Below, one piece after another: positions 36,728 through 45,715 of a stretch of 64,000 nt of DNA. The notes beneath the pieces are model-generated. The model was not told the origin of the DNA and did no database searches. It saw only the letters and a list, made by a program, of their open reading frames with translations. The stretch comes from Rathayibacter sp. Leaf185 (GTDB lineage Bacteria > Actinomycetota > Actinomycetes > Actinomycetales > Microbacteriaceae). The stretch lies in assembly GCF_001423885.1 (NCBI RefSeq), contig NZ_LMPP01000003.1:310001-374000 (forward strand), written 5' to 3'. A program made the position numbers and the translations under genes. How positions within the stretch are numbered: the first letter of the stretch is position 1; every line of letters starts with the position of its first letter.

Positions 36728-38322
36728 GAGGCCACCGCCGAGGCGCCCGGGATCGCGGCCAGCAGCGTCCGGGTGTACTCCGCCTCCGGGGAGCGGAAGA
36801 CGCGCGACGTGGTGCCCGCCTCCTCGACCCGGCCGCGGTTGAGCACCACGATCTCGTGCGACACCTCGGCGACGACCGCGAGGTCGTGCGAGATGAAGAG
36901 GTAGGCGACGCCGAGGTCGCGCTGCAGCTCGACCAGCAGCTCGAGGATCTGCGCCTGCACCGACACGTCGAGGGCCGACACCGGCTCGTCGAGCAGCACG
37001 AGGTCGGGGCCGAGCGCGAGCGCCCGGGCGATCGCCACCCGCTGCCGCTGGCCGCCCGACAGCTCGGCGGGCAGGCGGGACAGGAAGGAGTCGGGCAGCC
37101 CGACCCGGTCGAGCAGCTCGTGGGCGCGGGCGAGGCGGGAGGCGCGATCGCCGACTCCGAAGGACACCAGCGGCTCGACGACCGACTCCAGCACGGTGAA
37201 GCGCGGGTCGAGCGCCGCGAACGGATTCTGGTGCACCAGCTGGATGCGCCGGCGCAGCGGCCGCCACTGCTTCTCGCGCGCCGTCGTCAGGTCGGCGCCC
37301 TCGACGAGCACGCGGCCGCTCGACGCGCGCTCCAGCCCGAGGGCGATCCGGAGCGCGGTCGTCTTGCCCGACCCCGACTCCCCCACCAGCGCGAGCGTCT
37401 GCCCGGCGCGCACGGTGAACGACACGTCGTCGAGCGCGCGGAAGTCGCCGCGGCGCCCCGGCAGCGGGAAGTCCTTGACGACGTTCTCGATCCGGAGGAT
37501 CTCGGGTGCCGGTTCGACGTGCTCGAAGCGCGGCACGACCCTCCCGCCGTGCCCGAGACCGGGCGCCGCGGCGATGAGGGCGCGGGTGTACTCCTCGCGC
37601 GGCGAGACGAGGATCTCGGCCGGCGGACCCTGCTCCACCACCCGGCCCGCGCGCAGCACGAGCACGCGGTCTGCCCGGTCGGCCGCGACCGCGAGGTCGT
37701 GCGTGATGATCAGCAGCGCGATCCCCTGCTCGCGGACCAGCGACTGCAGGTGGTCGAGGATCCGCTTCTGCACCGTGACGTCGAGGGCGGAGGTGGGCTC
37801 GTCGGCGATGATCAGCCGCGGCTTCCCCGCCAGGGCGATCGCGATCAGCGCCCGCTGGCGGAGCCCGCCCGAGAGCTCGTGCGGGTACTGCCGCGCCCGC
37901 AGCTCCGGGTCGTCGATCCCGGCCTGCCCGAGCGCCTCGAGCACCTCGGCGTCGACCGAGCGGCGGTCGACGCCGCGCAGGCGCACGGCCTCGGCGACCT
38001 GCGCACCGATCCGGAGGGTCGGGTCGAGCCCGACCATCGGGTCCTGCGGCACGAGTCCGACGAACCGGCCGCGAAGGCGTCGCAGCTCCTTCTCGGAGGC
38101 GCGGGTCACGTCGTCCCCGGCGATCTCGATCGAGCCGCCGAGGATCCTGCCGTTCGCGGGCAGCAGCCCGAGCACGGCGTTCGCGGTCGTCGACTTGCCC
38201 GACCCCGACTCGCCGACCACGGCCACGATCTCGCCCGGTGCGATCTCGAGCGAGACCTCGTGCACGACGGTCTGCTCGCCGTAGGCGACCGAGAGGCGGT
38301 CCAGCCGCACGAGCGCGCTCAT
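36724..38322 (-). CDS. fused dipeptide/nickel-type ABC ATPase (DppD-DppF)
   Basis: A 532-residue protein with two complete ATPase domains. Domain 1 has GESGSGKST, LSGGLRQRALIAIAL and LIIADEPTSALD. Domain 2, from about residue 276, has GESGSGKTT, LSGGQRQRVAIARAL and LVLLDEPVSALD. Both switch histidines are present (ITHDL, ISHDL). The first ATPase of such importers normally has its own gene; here the two are fused. It is coupled to the permease gene by an ATGA overlap. Confidence 0.93.
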   Translation of the reverse strand: MSALVRLDRLSVAYGEQTVVHEVSLEIAPGEIVAVVGESGSGKSTTANAVLGLLPANGRILGGSIEIAGDDVTRASEKELRRLRGRFVGLVPQDPMVGLDPTLRIGAQVAEAVRLRGVDRRSVDAEVLEALGQAGIDDPELRARQYPHELSGGLRQRALIAIALAGKPRLIIADEPTSALDVTVQKRILDHLQSLVREQGIALLIITHDLAVAADRADRVLVLRAGRVVEQGPPAEILVSPREEYTRALIAAAPGLGHGGRVVPRFEHVEPAPEILRIENVVKDFPLPGRRGDFRALDDVSFTVRAGQTLALVGESGSGKTTALRIALGLERASSGRVLVEGADLTTAREKQWRPLRRRIQLVHQNPFAALDPRFTVLESVVEPLVSFGVGDRASRLARAHELLDRVGLPDSFLSRLPAELSGGQRQRVAIARALALGPDLVLLDEPVSALDVSVQAQILELLVELQRDLGVAYLFISHDLAVVAEVSHEIVVLNRGRVEEAGTTSRVFRSPEAEYTRTLLAAIPGASAVAS

Positions 38323-39221
38323 CGCTGCACCTCCTCGACGGTCTTCGCCACGTGGTTGAGCGAGAACACCAGGAGTCCGACGAACAGGCCGGGCAGCAGC
38401 GAGAGCCACGGGCTGGTCACCAGGTAGTTGCGGCCGCTCGAGATGAGCGTGCCCCACTCCGCGGCGGGTGGTGCGGCACCGAAGCCGAGGAAGCTCAGGG
38501 CCGCGACGGCGATGATCGCCGTGCCGAGGTCGAGCACCGCCAGCACGGCGACCGGGCCCCACGAATTCGGGAGCACGTGCCGCACGAGGATGCGCAGGCG
38601 GGTGGCGCCTCCGGTGCGGGCGGCCTCGACGTAGGGCAGCGTCTTCACCCGCAGGACCTCGGCGCGGGTGGTGCGCGCGAAGCCCGGCAGGATCCCGATG
38701 CCCACGGCGAGCGCCACCGGCAGCGTGCCGAAGCCGATCGCGGTGACGATGGCGAGCGCCAGCAGCAGACCCGGGATCGCGAGCAGCACGTCGACGATCC
38801 GCATGATGACGGCGTCGACGACTCCGCCCGCATAGCCCGAGACGACGCCGAGCGCGAGACCGCCGACCAGGGCGATCGCGAGGGCGATTACCGTGGCCTG
38901 GACGGTCAGCGCCCCGCCGTGCAGGACCCGCGAGAGCAGGTCGCGGCCGAGCTCGTCGGTGCCGAAGGGGTGCGCACCGCTGGGCGCCTGCAGCTTGTCG
39001 ACCGGAGCCGTCGCGTACGGGTCGTAGCCGGTGAACAGCGCCGGGACGATCGCCGACAGCAGCACGAAGACGGCGAAGGCGAGCGCGAGCACGAATCCCG
39101 GTCGGCGCAGGAGGAGCCGGAGCGTCCTCAGCCGCCGGGCAGACCTCCCGTGCGCGGCGCGCTCTCGGGGCTCGGAGGCGAGCGTCACGGCGGTCTCGGT
39201 GCGGGTCAGTTCGAGCGTCAT
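38319..39221 (-). CDS. peptide-type ABC importer permease, DppC-like
   Basis: A 300-residue permease with an N-terminal cytoplasmic arm, the family block HPFGTDELGRDLLSRVLHGG, about six membrane helices and the EAA loop YVEAARTGGATRLRILVRHV. Its start overlaps the stop of the DppB-like gene (ATGA). Confidence 0.93.
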   Translation of the reverse strand: MTLELTRTETAVTLASEPRERAAHGRSARRLRTLRLLLRRPGFVLALAFAVFVLLSAIVPALFTGYDPYATAPVDKLQAPSGAHPFGTDELGRDLLSRVLHGGALTVQATVIALAIALVGGLALGVVSGYAGGVVDAVIMRIVDVLLAIPGLLLALAIVTAIGFGTLPVALAVGIGILPGFARTTRAEVLRVKTLPYVEAARTGGATRLRILVRHVLPNSWGPVAVLAVLDLGTAIIAVAALSFLGFGAAPPAAEWGTLISSGRNYLVTSPWLSLLPGLFVGLLVFSLNHVAKTVEEVQR

Positions 39222-40228
39222 GGCCGGCTCGCCTTCGCTGTCGTGGTGATGCGCGGATCGAGGAGGGGGTAGAGCAGGTCGACGAGGAGGTTGATCCCGA
39301 CGAAGACGGCCGCGGCCAGCACCACGATGGCCTGCACCACCGGCACGTCCTGGGTGAGCACCGACTCCTGGGCGAGCGTGCCGATGCCCTGCCGGGCGAA
39401 GATCGTCTCGGCGACGATCGCGCCGGTGACGGTGTTGCCGGCCAGGATGCCCAGGATCGTCAGCGTCGGCAGCGAGGCGTTGCGGAACGCGTGCCGCCAC
39501 TGCACCGCACCGCGGGAGAGCCCGGTGGCGCGCGCGGTCGTGATGTACGCCTCCCGCTCGACGTCCGCGAAGCTGCGGATCAGCACCTGGGCGAGCATCG
39601 CCGAGGTGGGGATCGCCATCGTCACCGCCGGCAGGATCAGGCTCGCCGGCGTCGCGCTGCCGGTGGAGGGCAGCAGATGCAGAGTGAAGGCGAAGAACTG
39701 GATGAGCAGCAGCCCGATCCAGAACCCGGGGAAAGCGACTCCCGCCGACGGGAGTCGGCTCAGCACCACCTTGAGCGGCCGATACCGCACGTACGCCGCC
39801 AGGTAGGCCAGCGCGGTGCCGCCGACGAGCGCGAGCCCGATCGCGAGGGCGCTCAGCTGGAGGGTGCCGGGCAGCTTCTCGGCGATCAGGTCGGCGACCG
39901 GGATCCCCTTGGTGATCGAGGTGCCGAAGTCGCCCCGGAGCGCACCGCCGAGCATGTGCAGGTACTGCTGCCAGACCGGCTGGTCGAGTCCGTAGCGCGC
40001 CTGCGCCTCGGCGAGCTGCTGCGGGGTGAGGGAGTCGAGCTCGACGTTGTTGGCCGAGAGCAGGAGCGCCAATGGATCGCTCGGCAGCAGCCACAGCACC
40101 GCGAAGGTCACGGTGTAGGCGGCCCACAGCACGAGAACGGCCTGACCCAGCCGGCCGGCGACGTAGCGGCCGAGGCCCGAGGGGGCCGAGCGGGTGCCCG
40201 GCCTCCTCGGCGCCGCGAGCGTCGTCAT
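39218..40228 (-). CDS. peptide-type ABC importer permease, DppB-like
   Basis: A 336-residue permease. The N-terminal helix (LGQAVLVLWAAYTVTFAVLW), the RYGLDQPVWQQYLHML block and the EAA loop YITTARATGLSRGAVQWRHA are standard for the OppB/DppB family. Its start overlaps the stop of the binding-protein gene (ATGA). Confidence 0.93.
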   Translation of the reverse strand: MTTLAAPRRPGTRSAPSGLGRYVAGRLGQAVLVLWAAYTVTFAVLWLLPSDPLALLLSANNVELDSLTPQQLAEAQARYGLDQPVWQQYLHMLGGALRGDFGTSITKGIPVADLIAEKLPGTLQLSALAIGLALVGGTALAYLAAYVRYRPLKVVLSRLPSAGVAFPGFWIGLLLIQFFAFTLHLLPSTGSATPASLILPAVTMAIPTSAMLAQVLIRSFADVEREAYITTARATGLSRGAVQWRHAFRNASLPTLTILGILAGNTVTGAIVAETIFARQGIGTLAQESVLTQDVPVVQAIVVLAAAVFVGINLLVDLLYPLLDPRITTTAKASRP

Positions 40229-41883
40229 CGCTGGATCCAGGTCCCGGCGAAGTCGCCGAACGCCTCGGACGTGAAGCGGAACCCGTGCACCGCCGACGAG
40301 ACGCCCGCGAGCTGCACCCGCTCGGCGAAGGGGAAGACCAGCGCGTTCTCGAGCAGGTAGTCCTGCAGCTCGGCGTAGACGTCCGCCCTGGCCGTCGCGT
40401 CGACGGTCTGGACTCCCTCGTCGAGCAGCGCCTGCACCTCGGTCGCCTGCGCGGCGGTGAAGTTGTTGACCGCCTGCGCCTTCGATCCGGCGTACCGGGA
40501 GTCGATGATCCACTGGATCACTCCCGGATCGGCGCGGGTGTAGTAGGTCGAGATCAGGTCGTAGTCGCCGCTGGTCAGCACGTCGGCGCGCTGCGCCGCG
40601 GTGATCACGTTCAGCTCGAGGTCGATGCCGACCTGCTTGAGCTGGTCCTGGATCAGCTGATCCCCGGCTCCGAACTGCGCGACAATCGGCGTCGAGAGGG
40701 TGAGCCTCGTCCCGTCCCTGTAGCGGTAGCCGTCGTCCTCCAGCGCCCAGCCCGCCTCGTCGAGCAGCTCGCCCGCGCCGTCGGCGTCGAAGGCCAGCGT
40801 CGCGGACTCGTCCTCGTAGAACGGCGTCGTCGTGTCGTAGACGCTGGTCGCGGCCGGGTAGTCCGCTCCGAAGACGGTCGACGCGTAGGTCTCGCGGTCG
40901 ATCGCCTTCTGCACGGCCTGCCGCACCGTCTCGTCGGCCAGGATCTTCCCCTCCGCGATGTTCGGGTAGTAGTTGTACGCCGGGCCCGGCAGTGACCGGC
41001 TCTCGACGGAGTCGCCGCCGCCGGTGATCACCGCCTGGTCGTTCTCGGAGATCGGGTTGCGAGGCCAGGCGATGTCGATCTCGTCGCTCGTCAGCTGGCC
41101 GACGCGGACGCTGTCCTCGGCGACGTAGCTGATGTCGATCCCGTCGAGATGCGCCTCCCCGGTGTTCCCGCGCAGGGCTGAGCCCCAGGCGTAGCCGGCG
41201 CGCTTGTCGAGCGTGATGCCCGTGCCCGGCGTGTAGTCGGTCAGCGTGAAGGGCCCCGAGCCGACCACGGCCCCGAGGCAGCGCTCCTCGGGCGTCTTCT
41301 CGTACGAGGACGCGGCGAGGATCGCGAGGTTGGTGGTCGAGGTGCCCTGGAGGAACGCGGCGTTCGGGGTCGAGAAGGTGACCTTCACCGTGTCGGCGTC
41401 GATCACCTCCGTGCCCGAGTAACCGGAGAGGTAGACGCCGCCGTAGGCCGCGGGCAGCTGGGCGAGCGTCGCCTGGTCGTTGTCGAACGCCGTCTTCACG
41501 CTGTCGGCGGTGAAGGCGGTGCCGTCCGAGAACGTCACATCGGTGCGCAGGTTGAACGTGTACTCCGTACCGGCCTCGTCGACGCTCCAATCCGTGGCGA
41601 GCCACGGCTCGATCTCGCCCGTCTCCGGGTCCTGGTCGGTGAGGGAGTCGGCGACATTGCGGATCACGGTGCGGTGCTCGATCCAGTAGGTCTGGAACGG
41701 GTCGACGCACGAGAAGGCGGCGTTGTCGGGGAAGAACGCGAGCGAGAGCCGGCCGCCGTCGACCGGGGTCCCGTCGGTGGAGGCGGTTCCCGCGTCGGAG
41801 GATCCGGAGCAGGCGGTCAGAGCGAGGGCGGTGGCGAGGGTGAGCGCGGCGGCGCCGGCCCAGCGGGATCGTCGGAGAGTCAT
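40225..41883 (-). CDS. ABC importer substrate-binding lipoprotein, family 5
   Basis: A 552-residue solute-binding protein of the peptide/nickel/opine class. The signal peptide ends in the lipobox LTAC (Cys at residue 25), so the mature protein is membrane-anchored. The family block DVTFSDGTAFTADSVKTAFD is present. The ligand is unknown; family-5 proteins also bind glutathione and other sulfur compounds. AGGACA precedes the ATG by about eight nt. Confidence 0.92.
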   Translation of the reverse strand: MTLRRSRWAGAAALTLATALALTACSGSSDAGTASTDGTPVDGGRLSLAFFPDNAAFSCVDPFQTYWIEHRTVIRNVADSLTDQDPETGEIEPWLATDWSVDEAGTEYTFNLRTDVTFSDGTAFTADSVKTAFDNDQATLAQLPAAYGGVYLSGYSGTEVIDADTVKVTFSTPNAAFLQGTSTTNLAILAASSYEKTPEERCLGAVVGSGPFTLTDYTPGTGITLDKRAGYAWGSALRGNTGEAHLDGIDISYVAEDSVRVGQLTSDEIDIAWPRNPISENDQAVITGGGDSVESRSLPGPAYNYYPNIAEGKILADETVRQAVQKAIDRETYASTVFGADYPAATSVYDTTTPFYEDESATLAFDADGAGELLDEAGWALEDDGYRYRDGTRLTLSTPIVAQFGAGDQLIQDQLKQVGIDLELNVITAAQRADVLTSGDYDLISTYYTRADPGVIQWIIDSRYAGSKAQAVNNFTAAQATEVQALLDEGVQTVDATARADVYAELQDYLLENALVFPFAERVQLAGVSSAVHGFRFTSEAFGDFAGTWIQR

Positions 41884-41911
41884 GGCTGTGTGTCCTAAGA
41901 GGAAGAAAGGG

Positions 41912-43084
41912 TCAGAACGCGGCGAGGGTGCGCGTGCCGGCGATCAGGAGGGCGGCGTCGTCCTGCGGCGGGTGCACCCGCGAGGCCAGGACGTCGCGGA
42001 GGTGGCGCTCGAGCGGGTGGTGCCGCGTGAGCCCCGGGTTGCCGAGGGCGGCGACGGCGGTCTCGACCGCGGCGATCGCCGAGCGGGTGGCGAGCAGCTT
42101 GCCGACGACGAGGCGCTCGGCGGCCCTCGGGTCGCCGGCGTCGACGCGGGCGGCGAGCGAGAGCAGCACCTCCTCGGCCTGCACGAGCTGCGCCTCGATC
42201 TCGCCGGCGACCGAGCGGATGCGCTCCGTCGTCGCGATCGGGCGGCCGAGCGAGGTCGGGATCCGCTCGTTCGCGAACCGCACGAAGAAGCTCTGCGCCG
42301 CCCGCCCGATGCCGACGTAGAGCGCCGCGACCGCGAGGCCGAAGCCTCCGCCGGCCCCCGCCTCCGGAGCGAGCTGTGAGCGCGGGACGCCGCGGAAGTA
42401 CTCGAGCGGCAGGCGCACCTGCTCGTAGACCACGTCGTGAGTGCTCGAGGCCCGCTGACCGAGGTGGTCCCAGGTCTTCTCGACCCGGACCCCCGGGGCG
42501 TCTCCCGGCACGATCGCGTGTGCGAGCTCCGGCTCGCCCGAGGGTCCCTGCAGGTCGACCGCCCAGACCAGGTGGTAGGCGAGCCCCTCGGAGCCGGTGG
42601 CGAAGCCCTTGCGCCCCTCCAGCACCCACTCGTCGCCGTCGCGGCGGATGGTGGTGGCGGGCAGCCCGCCGCGGGCGGGGGCGCCCCATTCGGGCTCGGC
42701 GCGCACCGCGTTCAGCAGCACCGGGCGCTCGGCGGAGTCGGCGAGGACGCGGCGGTACAGCTCGTCGGGCCAGGTCGCCCCTCGGTCGTGCGCGGCGTGC
42801 TGCAGCACGGTCATCGCCGAGATCAGCGCGACGGCCGGATCGCCCTGGCCGAGTGCCCCGAAGATCCGGACGAGATCGACGGTGGAGGGCGGCGTGCCGC
42901 CGTAGCGGGAGCCGACCGCGACGGTGAGCAGTCCCGCCTCGTGGACGGCGCGGATCCCCTCCCACGGGAACTCGGCGGTGCGGTCGTAGTGCTCGGCGGT
43001 CTCGGCCAGGCGCGCGGTGAGGCGCGCGAGGGCGCGGTCCGAGAGGTCGGGGACGAGGCGGGCGGGGGCGTCGAGGAGCGTCAC
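41912..43084 (-). CDS. acyl-CoA-dehydrogenase-like flavoprotein (SfnB/DszC type)
   Basis: A 390-residue protein of the acyl-CoA dehydrogenase fold. It resembles members that act as flavin-dependent monooxygenases or desulfurisation enzymes more than beta-oxidation enzymes: it sits beside an LLM monooxygenase and I see no obvious catalytic-base motif of the fatty-acid type. Visible blocks are GSRYGGTPPSTVDLVRIFGA, KTWDHLGQRASSTHDVVYE and a C-terminal HHPLERHLRDVLASRVHPPQ. The GTG at 43084 overlaps the monooxygenase stop (GTGA). Confidence 0.82.
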   Translation of the reverse strand: MTLLDAPARLVPDLSDRALARLTARLAETAEHYDRTAEFPWEGIRAVHEAGLLTVAVGSRYGGTPPSTVDLVRIFGALGQGDPAVALISAMTVLQHAAHDRGATWPDELYRRVLADSAERPVLLNAVRAEPEWGAPARGGLPATTIRRDGDEWVLEGRKGFATGSEGLAYHLVWAVDLQGPSGEPELAHAIVPGDAPGVRVEKTWDHLGQRASSTHDVVYEQVRLPLEYFRGVPRSQLAPEAGAGGGFGLAVAALYVGIGRAAQSFFVRFANERIPTSLGRPIATTERIRSVAGEIEAQLVQAEEVLLSLAARVDAGDPRAAERLVVGKLLATRSAIAAVETAVAALGNPGLTRHHPLERHLRDVLASRVHPPQDDAALLIAGTRTLAAF

Positions 43085-44259
43085 GCGATCGCTCCGACCA
43101 GCTCGGGGCTCTCGAGCGGAGGCTGCGCGACGATCTCGCCGCGGCGTCCGGACGCCTCGCGGTGCGCGAGCTCCTCGCGGACCAACGGGATGATGTAGCG
43201 CCCGTAGTCGACCGCGTCGTTGAGGTTGTCGTAGCCGCGGATCGAGATCAGGTCGGCGCCGAGGTCGACGTAGTCGAGGATCGCCGCCGCGACGGTCTCG
43301 GGGGTGCCGACGAGAGCGGTGGAGGCGCCCTGCGCACCGGTCGCGGTCGCCGTCGGGGTCCAGAGGGCGCGGTCGTGCAGATCCTTGCGGCTCGCGATGT
43401 CGAGCAGGCGCTGCGAGCCGACGTTCGCCGGTCCCTTCGCGTCGGGTGTCTGCACCCAGAGGCCCTTCTCGCCCTTCCGAGGGGTCGCGGTCGCGCTCGA
43501 GCGGCCCTGCAGGATCCCGAGGATCCGGTGCGCCTTCTCCCACGCGAGCTCCTCGGTCGGCGCGATGATCGGCCGGAAGGTGACCCAGGTGCGCGGAGTG
43601 TCGGCGCGACCCGCGGCGAGCGCGGCGTCGGCGATCCGGTCGATCTGCTGCTGCGTGTCGGCCAACGGCTCGCCCCACAGTCCGAAGATGTCGGCGAGCG
43701 CCCCGCCCTGGCGGTAGGCCTCGTCGCTCGAGCCGCCGACCGAGACGGGGATGCTCCCGCGCACCGGTCGCACCCGCGAGACGAAGTCCTCGAAGCGGTA
43801 GTAGGTGCCCTCATGATCGAAGGGCTCGGTCGCCGACCACACCTGGCGCAGGATCCGGATGTACTCCTCCTGGCGGGCGTAGCGCTCGACCTTGCCCAGG
43901 CGGTCGCCCTCGCGGGCCTGCTCGTGGTCGTTGCCTCCGGCGATGAAGTGCACCACGGCGCGGCCGCCCGAGAGCTGGTCGAGCGTGGCGAGCGCCTTGG
44001 CGGCGACGGTCGGGTAGACCGTGTTCGGCCGCAGCGCGACGATCGGCTTCAAGTGCTCGGTGTACTGCGTCACCGCGGCGGCGACGGTGAACGGGTCGTG
44101 CCCGGCCGAGCCGTAGGGCACCAGTGTGTAGTCGAAGCCGCCGTCCTCGAGGATCCGGGAGTAGCGGCGGAGGTGGGCGACGTCGATGCCCGCCTGCGTG
44201 AGGCCGTTGACCTCATTGGAGCTGTTGACGTTGATCGCGGAGATGAACTCGACGGCCAT
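43081..44259 (-). CDS. LLM-class flavin-dependent monooxygenase (SsuD-like)
   Basis: A 392-residue F420/FMN-type TIM-barrel monooxygenase of the alkanesulfonate monooxygenase (SsuD) group. Characteristic blocks are VALRPNTVYPTVAAKALATL, HFIAGGNDHEQAREGD, YARQEEYIRILRQVWSA and IPVSVGGSSDEAYRQG. Family knowledge: with FMNH2 from a reductase it cleaves a C-S bond and releases sulfite. It is the first structural gene of the ten-gene operon, with AAAGGA eight nt before the ATG, and is preceded by the small leader frame. Confidence 0.9.
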   Translation of the reverse strand: MAVEFISAINVNSSNEVNGLTQAGIDVAHLRRYSRILEDGGFDYTLVPYGSAGHDPFTVAAAVTQYTEHLKPIVALRPNTVYPTVAAKALATLDQLSGGRAVVHFIAGGNDHEQAREGDRLGKVERYARQEEYIRILRQVWSATEPFDHEGTYYRFEDFVSRVRPVRGSIPVSVGGSSDEAYRQGGALADIFGLWGEPLADTQQQIDRIADAALAAGRADTPRTWVTFRPIIAPTEELAWEKAHRILGILQGRSSATATPRKGEKGLWVQTPDAKGPANVGSQRLLDIASRKDLHDRALWTPTATATGAQGASTALVGTPETVAAAILDYVDLGADLISIRGYDNLNDAVDYGRYIIPLVREELAHREASGRRGEIVAQPPLESPELVGAIA

Positions 44260-44403
44260 GGTGGTGGTCCTTTCGAAGGGGGTGCGCGAAGGCGCGGAGA
44301 CGGTGCGCGGGCGCGGCGCAGCGGCCCGGCGGAGGGGGTCGACGGCGCTGCACGAGGAGCGCCCGTCGCGAGCGGCCGAGGATGCGGCCGTGTCAGAGGA
44401 GGG

Positions 44404-44446
44404 TGACGCCGAGGCGTCAGCGCAGGCGACGCGGAGGCGTCAGCGC
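44404..44446 (-). promoter_or_regulatory. possible attenuator hairpins
   Basis: Directly after the leader frame stop, the 13-bp string GAGGCGTCAGCGC occurs twice (44411-44423 and 44434-44446). Each GCGTC can pair with a neighbouring GACGC: 44405-44410 with 44413-44418, or 44428-44432 with 44437-44441. The duplicated arm allows alternative pairings, as in transcription or translation attenuation. The rest of the leader to 44260 shows no other clear element. Confidence 0.35.
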
Positions 44447-44453
44447 CGGGCCG

Positions 44454-44609
44454 TCAGCGAGAGGCCGGACAGGAACATCCGCGCACCGACGCGAAGGGGT
44501 TCCCGCCCACGAGCATTCGGCGGCGCATCCGACCGGCCGCTGCTCCGAGGCGCGCCACTCGCACCGCGCCGAAGGGCACGGTCGAGACGAGGGCACGCGG
44601 AGAGGTCAT
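44454..44609 (-). CDS. putative cysteine-codon leader peptide
   Basis: A 51-codon frame from ATG 44609, or 24 and 20 codons from later ATGs at 44528 and 44516. It ends SVRGCSCPASR, with both cysteines encoded by TGT, a rare codon at this G+C. A likely promoter would start the RNA at or next to the ATG, so translation could be leaderless. It lies upstream of a sulfur operon and is followed by alternative hairpins. Actinobacteria are known to place short cysteine-containing upstream frames before sulfur-assimilation genes, where slow reading of Cys codons alters downstream expression. I cannot confirm homology. Confidence 0.45.
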   Translation of the reverse strand: MTSPRALVSTVPFGAVRVARLGAAAGRMRRRMLVGGNPFASVRGCSCPASR

Positions 44610-44616
44610 GTCATCG

Positions 44617-44647
44617 ACGCTACGGGCGGCCGCAGCCCGGCGTCCAA
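44617..44647 (-). promoter_or_regulatory. candidate promoter of the sulfur operon
   Basis: On the minus strand a -35 element TTGGAC (44647-44642) and a -10 element TAGCGT (44622-44617) are separated by 19 nt. The expected start of transcription is 44610-44611, next to the ATG of the leader frame at 44609. The upstream LysR gene ends at 44707, leaving room for a regulator site in between. Confidence 0.4.
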
Positions 44648-44706
44648 CGATGATTCCGGATGCGTTCCGATCGGCGAATCCGATCATTGGTAAGAATTCG
44701 TCATGG

Positions 44707-45594
44707 TCACGAGCGCACCTCGCGCAGCGGCGTTCTGACGCGGGACGCGCCGAACAGCTCGGTGAGCGCAGCGAGCGCCGTGTCCTCGACATCGGGCGCG
44801 AGTCCGCGGCGCGAGACCAGCCGGAGGTTCACCGAGCCGAGTGCCGGCAGGTCGCGCCGCACCTCGAGACCGTCGGCAGCGGCGCCCTGGTGCGAGGTCG
44901 GGAGCACCGCGACTCCGATGCCCGCTCGCGCCGCAGCGATCACGCCCTCGAGCCCCGCGGACTCGGCGACGACCCGCACCTCGTGCCCGAACGCGCCGAG
45001 CTGCTGCAGCGCGCGCTGGCGCATCCCGCACGGCTCGGAGTAGGCGACGAGCGGGATCGGCGCGCCCTCGGGAGGCTGCCAGCCGGGCGCCGCGTACCAG
45101 TCGAGCGGCAGCGTCGCGACTTGGCGGCCCGGCAGGTCGCCGCCGACCCCGAGGATGACCGCGAGGTCGACGACTCCGCGGGCCACCGCCTCCGCCAGAT
45201 GGGTCGAGCGGTCGAGAGAGAAGGTCAGGGGCCGATCGTCGAAGGCACGCTGCAGGGTCTCGAGCAGGCGCGGCAGCAGCTGCTCGACGGCGGGCTCGGT
45301 CAGGCCGAGGGCCAGCGGGTTCTCGCTGGCCGCGTCCAGCGTCTCGAGCGCGTCGTCGTGGACGGCGAGAATGCGGCGGGCCTGCACGAGGAGGCGCTCG
45401 CCGGCCGGCGTGAAGCGGGCCTTCCGCCCGACCTTCTCGATGAAGGTGCGCTCGAGCCGGCGCTCGAGGGTGCGGACGTGCTGCGAGACCGTCGGCTGGC
45501 TGATGTGCAGCGCGACGGCCGCACGCCCGAAGCCGCCGCAGTCGGCGATCGCCACGAGCGTGCGCAGGTGGACGATGTCGAGGGTCTCGGGCAT
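44707..45594 (-). CDS. LysR-family transcriptional regulator
   Basis: A 295-residue regulator with the N-terminal winged helix HLRTLVAIADCGGFGRAAVA then LHISQPTVSQHVRTLE and a C-terminal co-inducer domain (residues 90-290). It is read in the same direction as, and directly upstream of, the organosulfur operon, so it is a candidate regulator of it. The inducer is not predictable. The 100-nt gap to the candidate promoter contains an AT-rich stretch (44688-44700) that could hold its site. Confidence 0.9.
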   Translation of the reverse strand: MPETLDIVHLRTLVAIADCGGFGRAAVALHISQPTVSQHVRTLERRLERTFIEKVGRKARFTPAGERLLVQARRILAVHDDALETLDAASENPLALGLTEPAVEQLLPRLLETLQRAFDDRPLTFSLDRSTHLAEAVARGVVDLAVILGVGGDLPGRQVATLPLDWYAAPGWQPPEGAPIPLVAYSEPCGMRQRALQQLGAFGHEVRVVAESAGLEGVIAAARAGIGVAVLPTSHQGAAADGLEVRRDLPALGSVNLRLVSRRGLAPDVEDTALAALTELFGASRVRTPLREVRS

Positions 45595-45661
45595 CCCCCG
45601 ACGCTACTGACGCACCGTGGCCGCCTCGACGGCGCCTGCAACACGCCGACATGTCGGGCGA

Positions 45662-45709
45662 GACGACGGAGCGGACGAGACCCCGGAAGGTCCCGTCCGC
45701 TCCGTCGTC
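45662..45709 (-). terminator. terminator of the efflux pump gene
   Basis: A perfect 16-bp stem, GACGACGGAGCGGACG (45662-45677) with CGTCCGCTCCGTCGTC (45694-45709), and a 16-nt loop start seven nt beyond the stop of the MFS gene. Confidence 0.7.
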
Positions 45710-45715
45710 CAGGGC

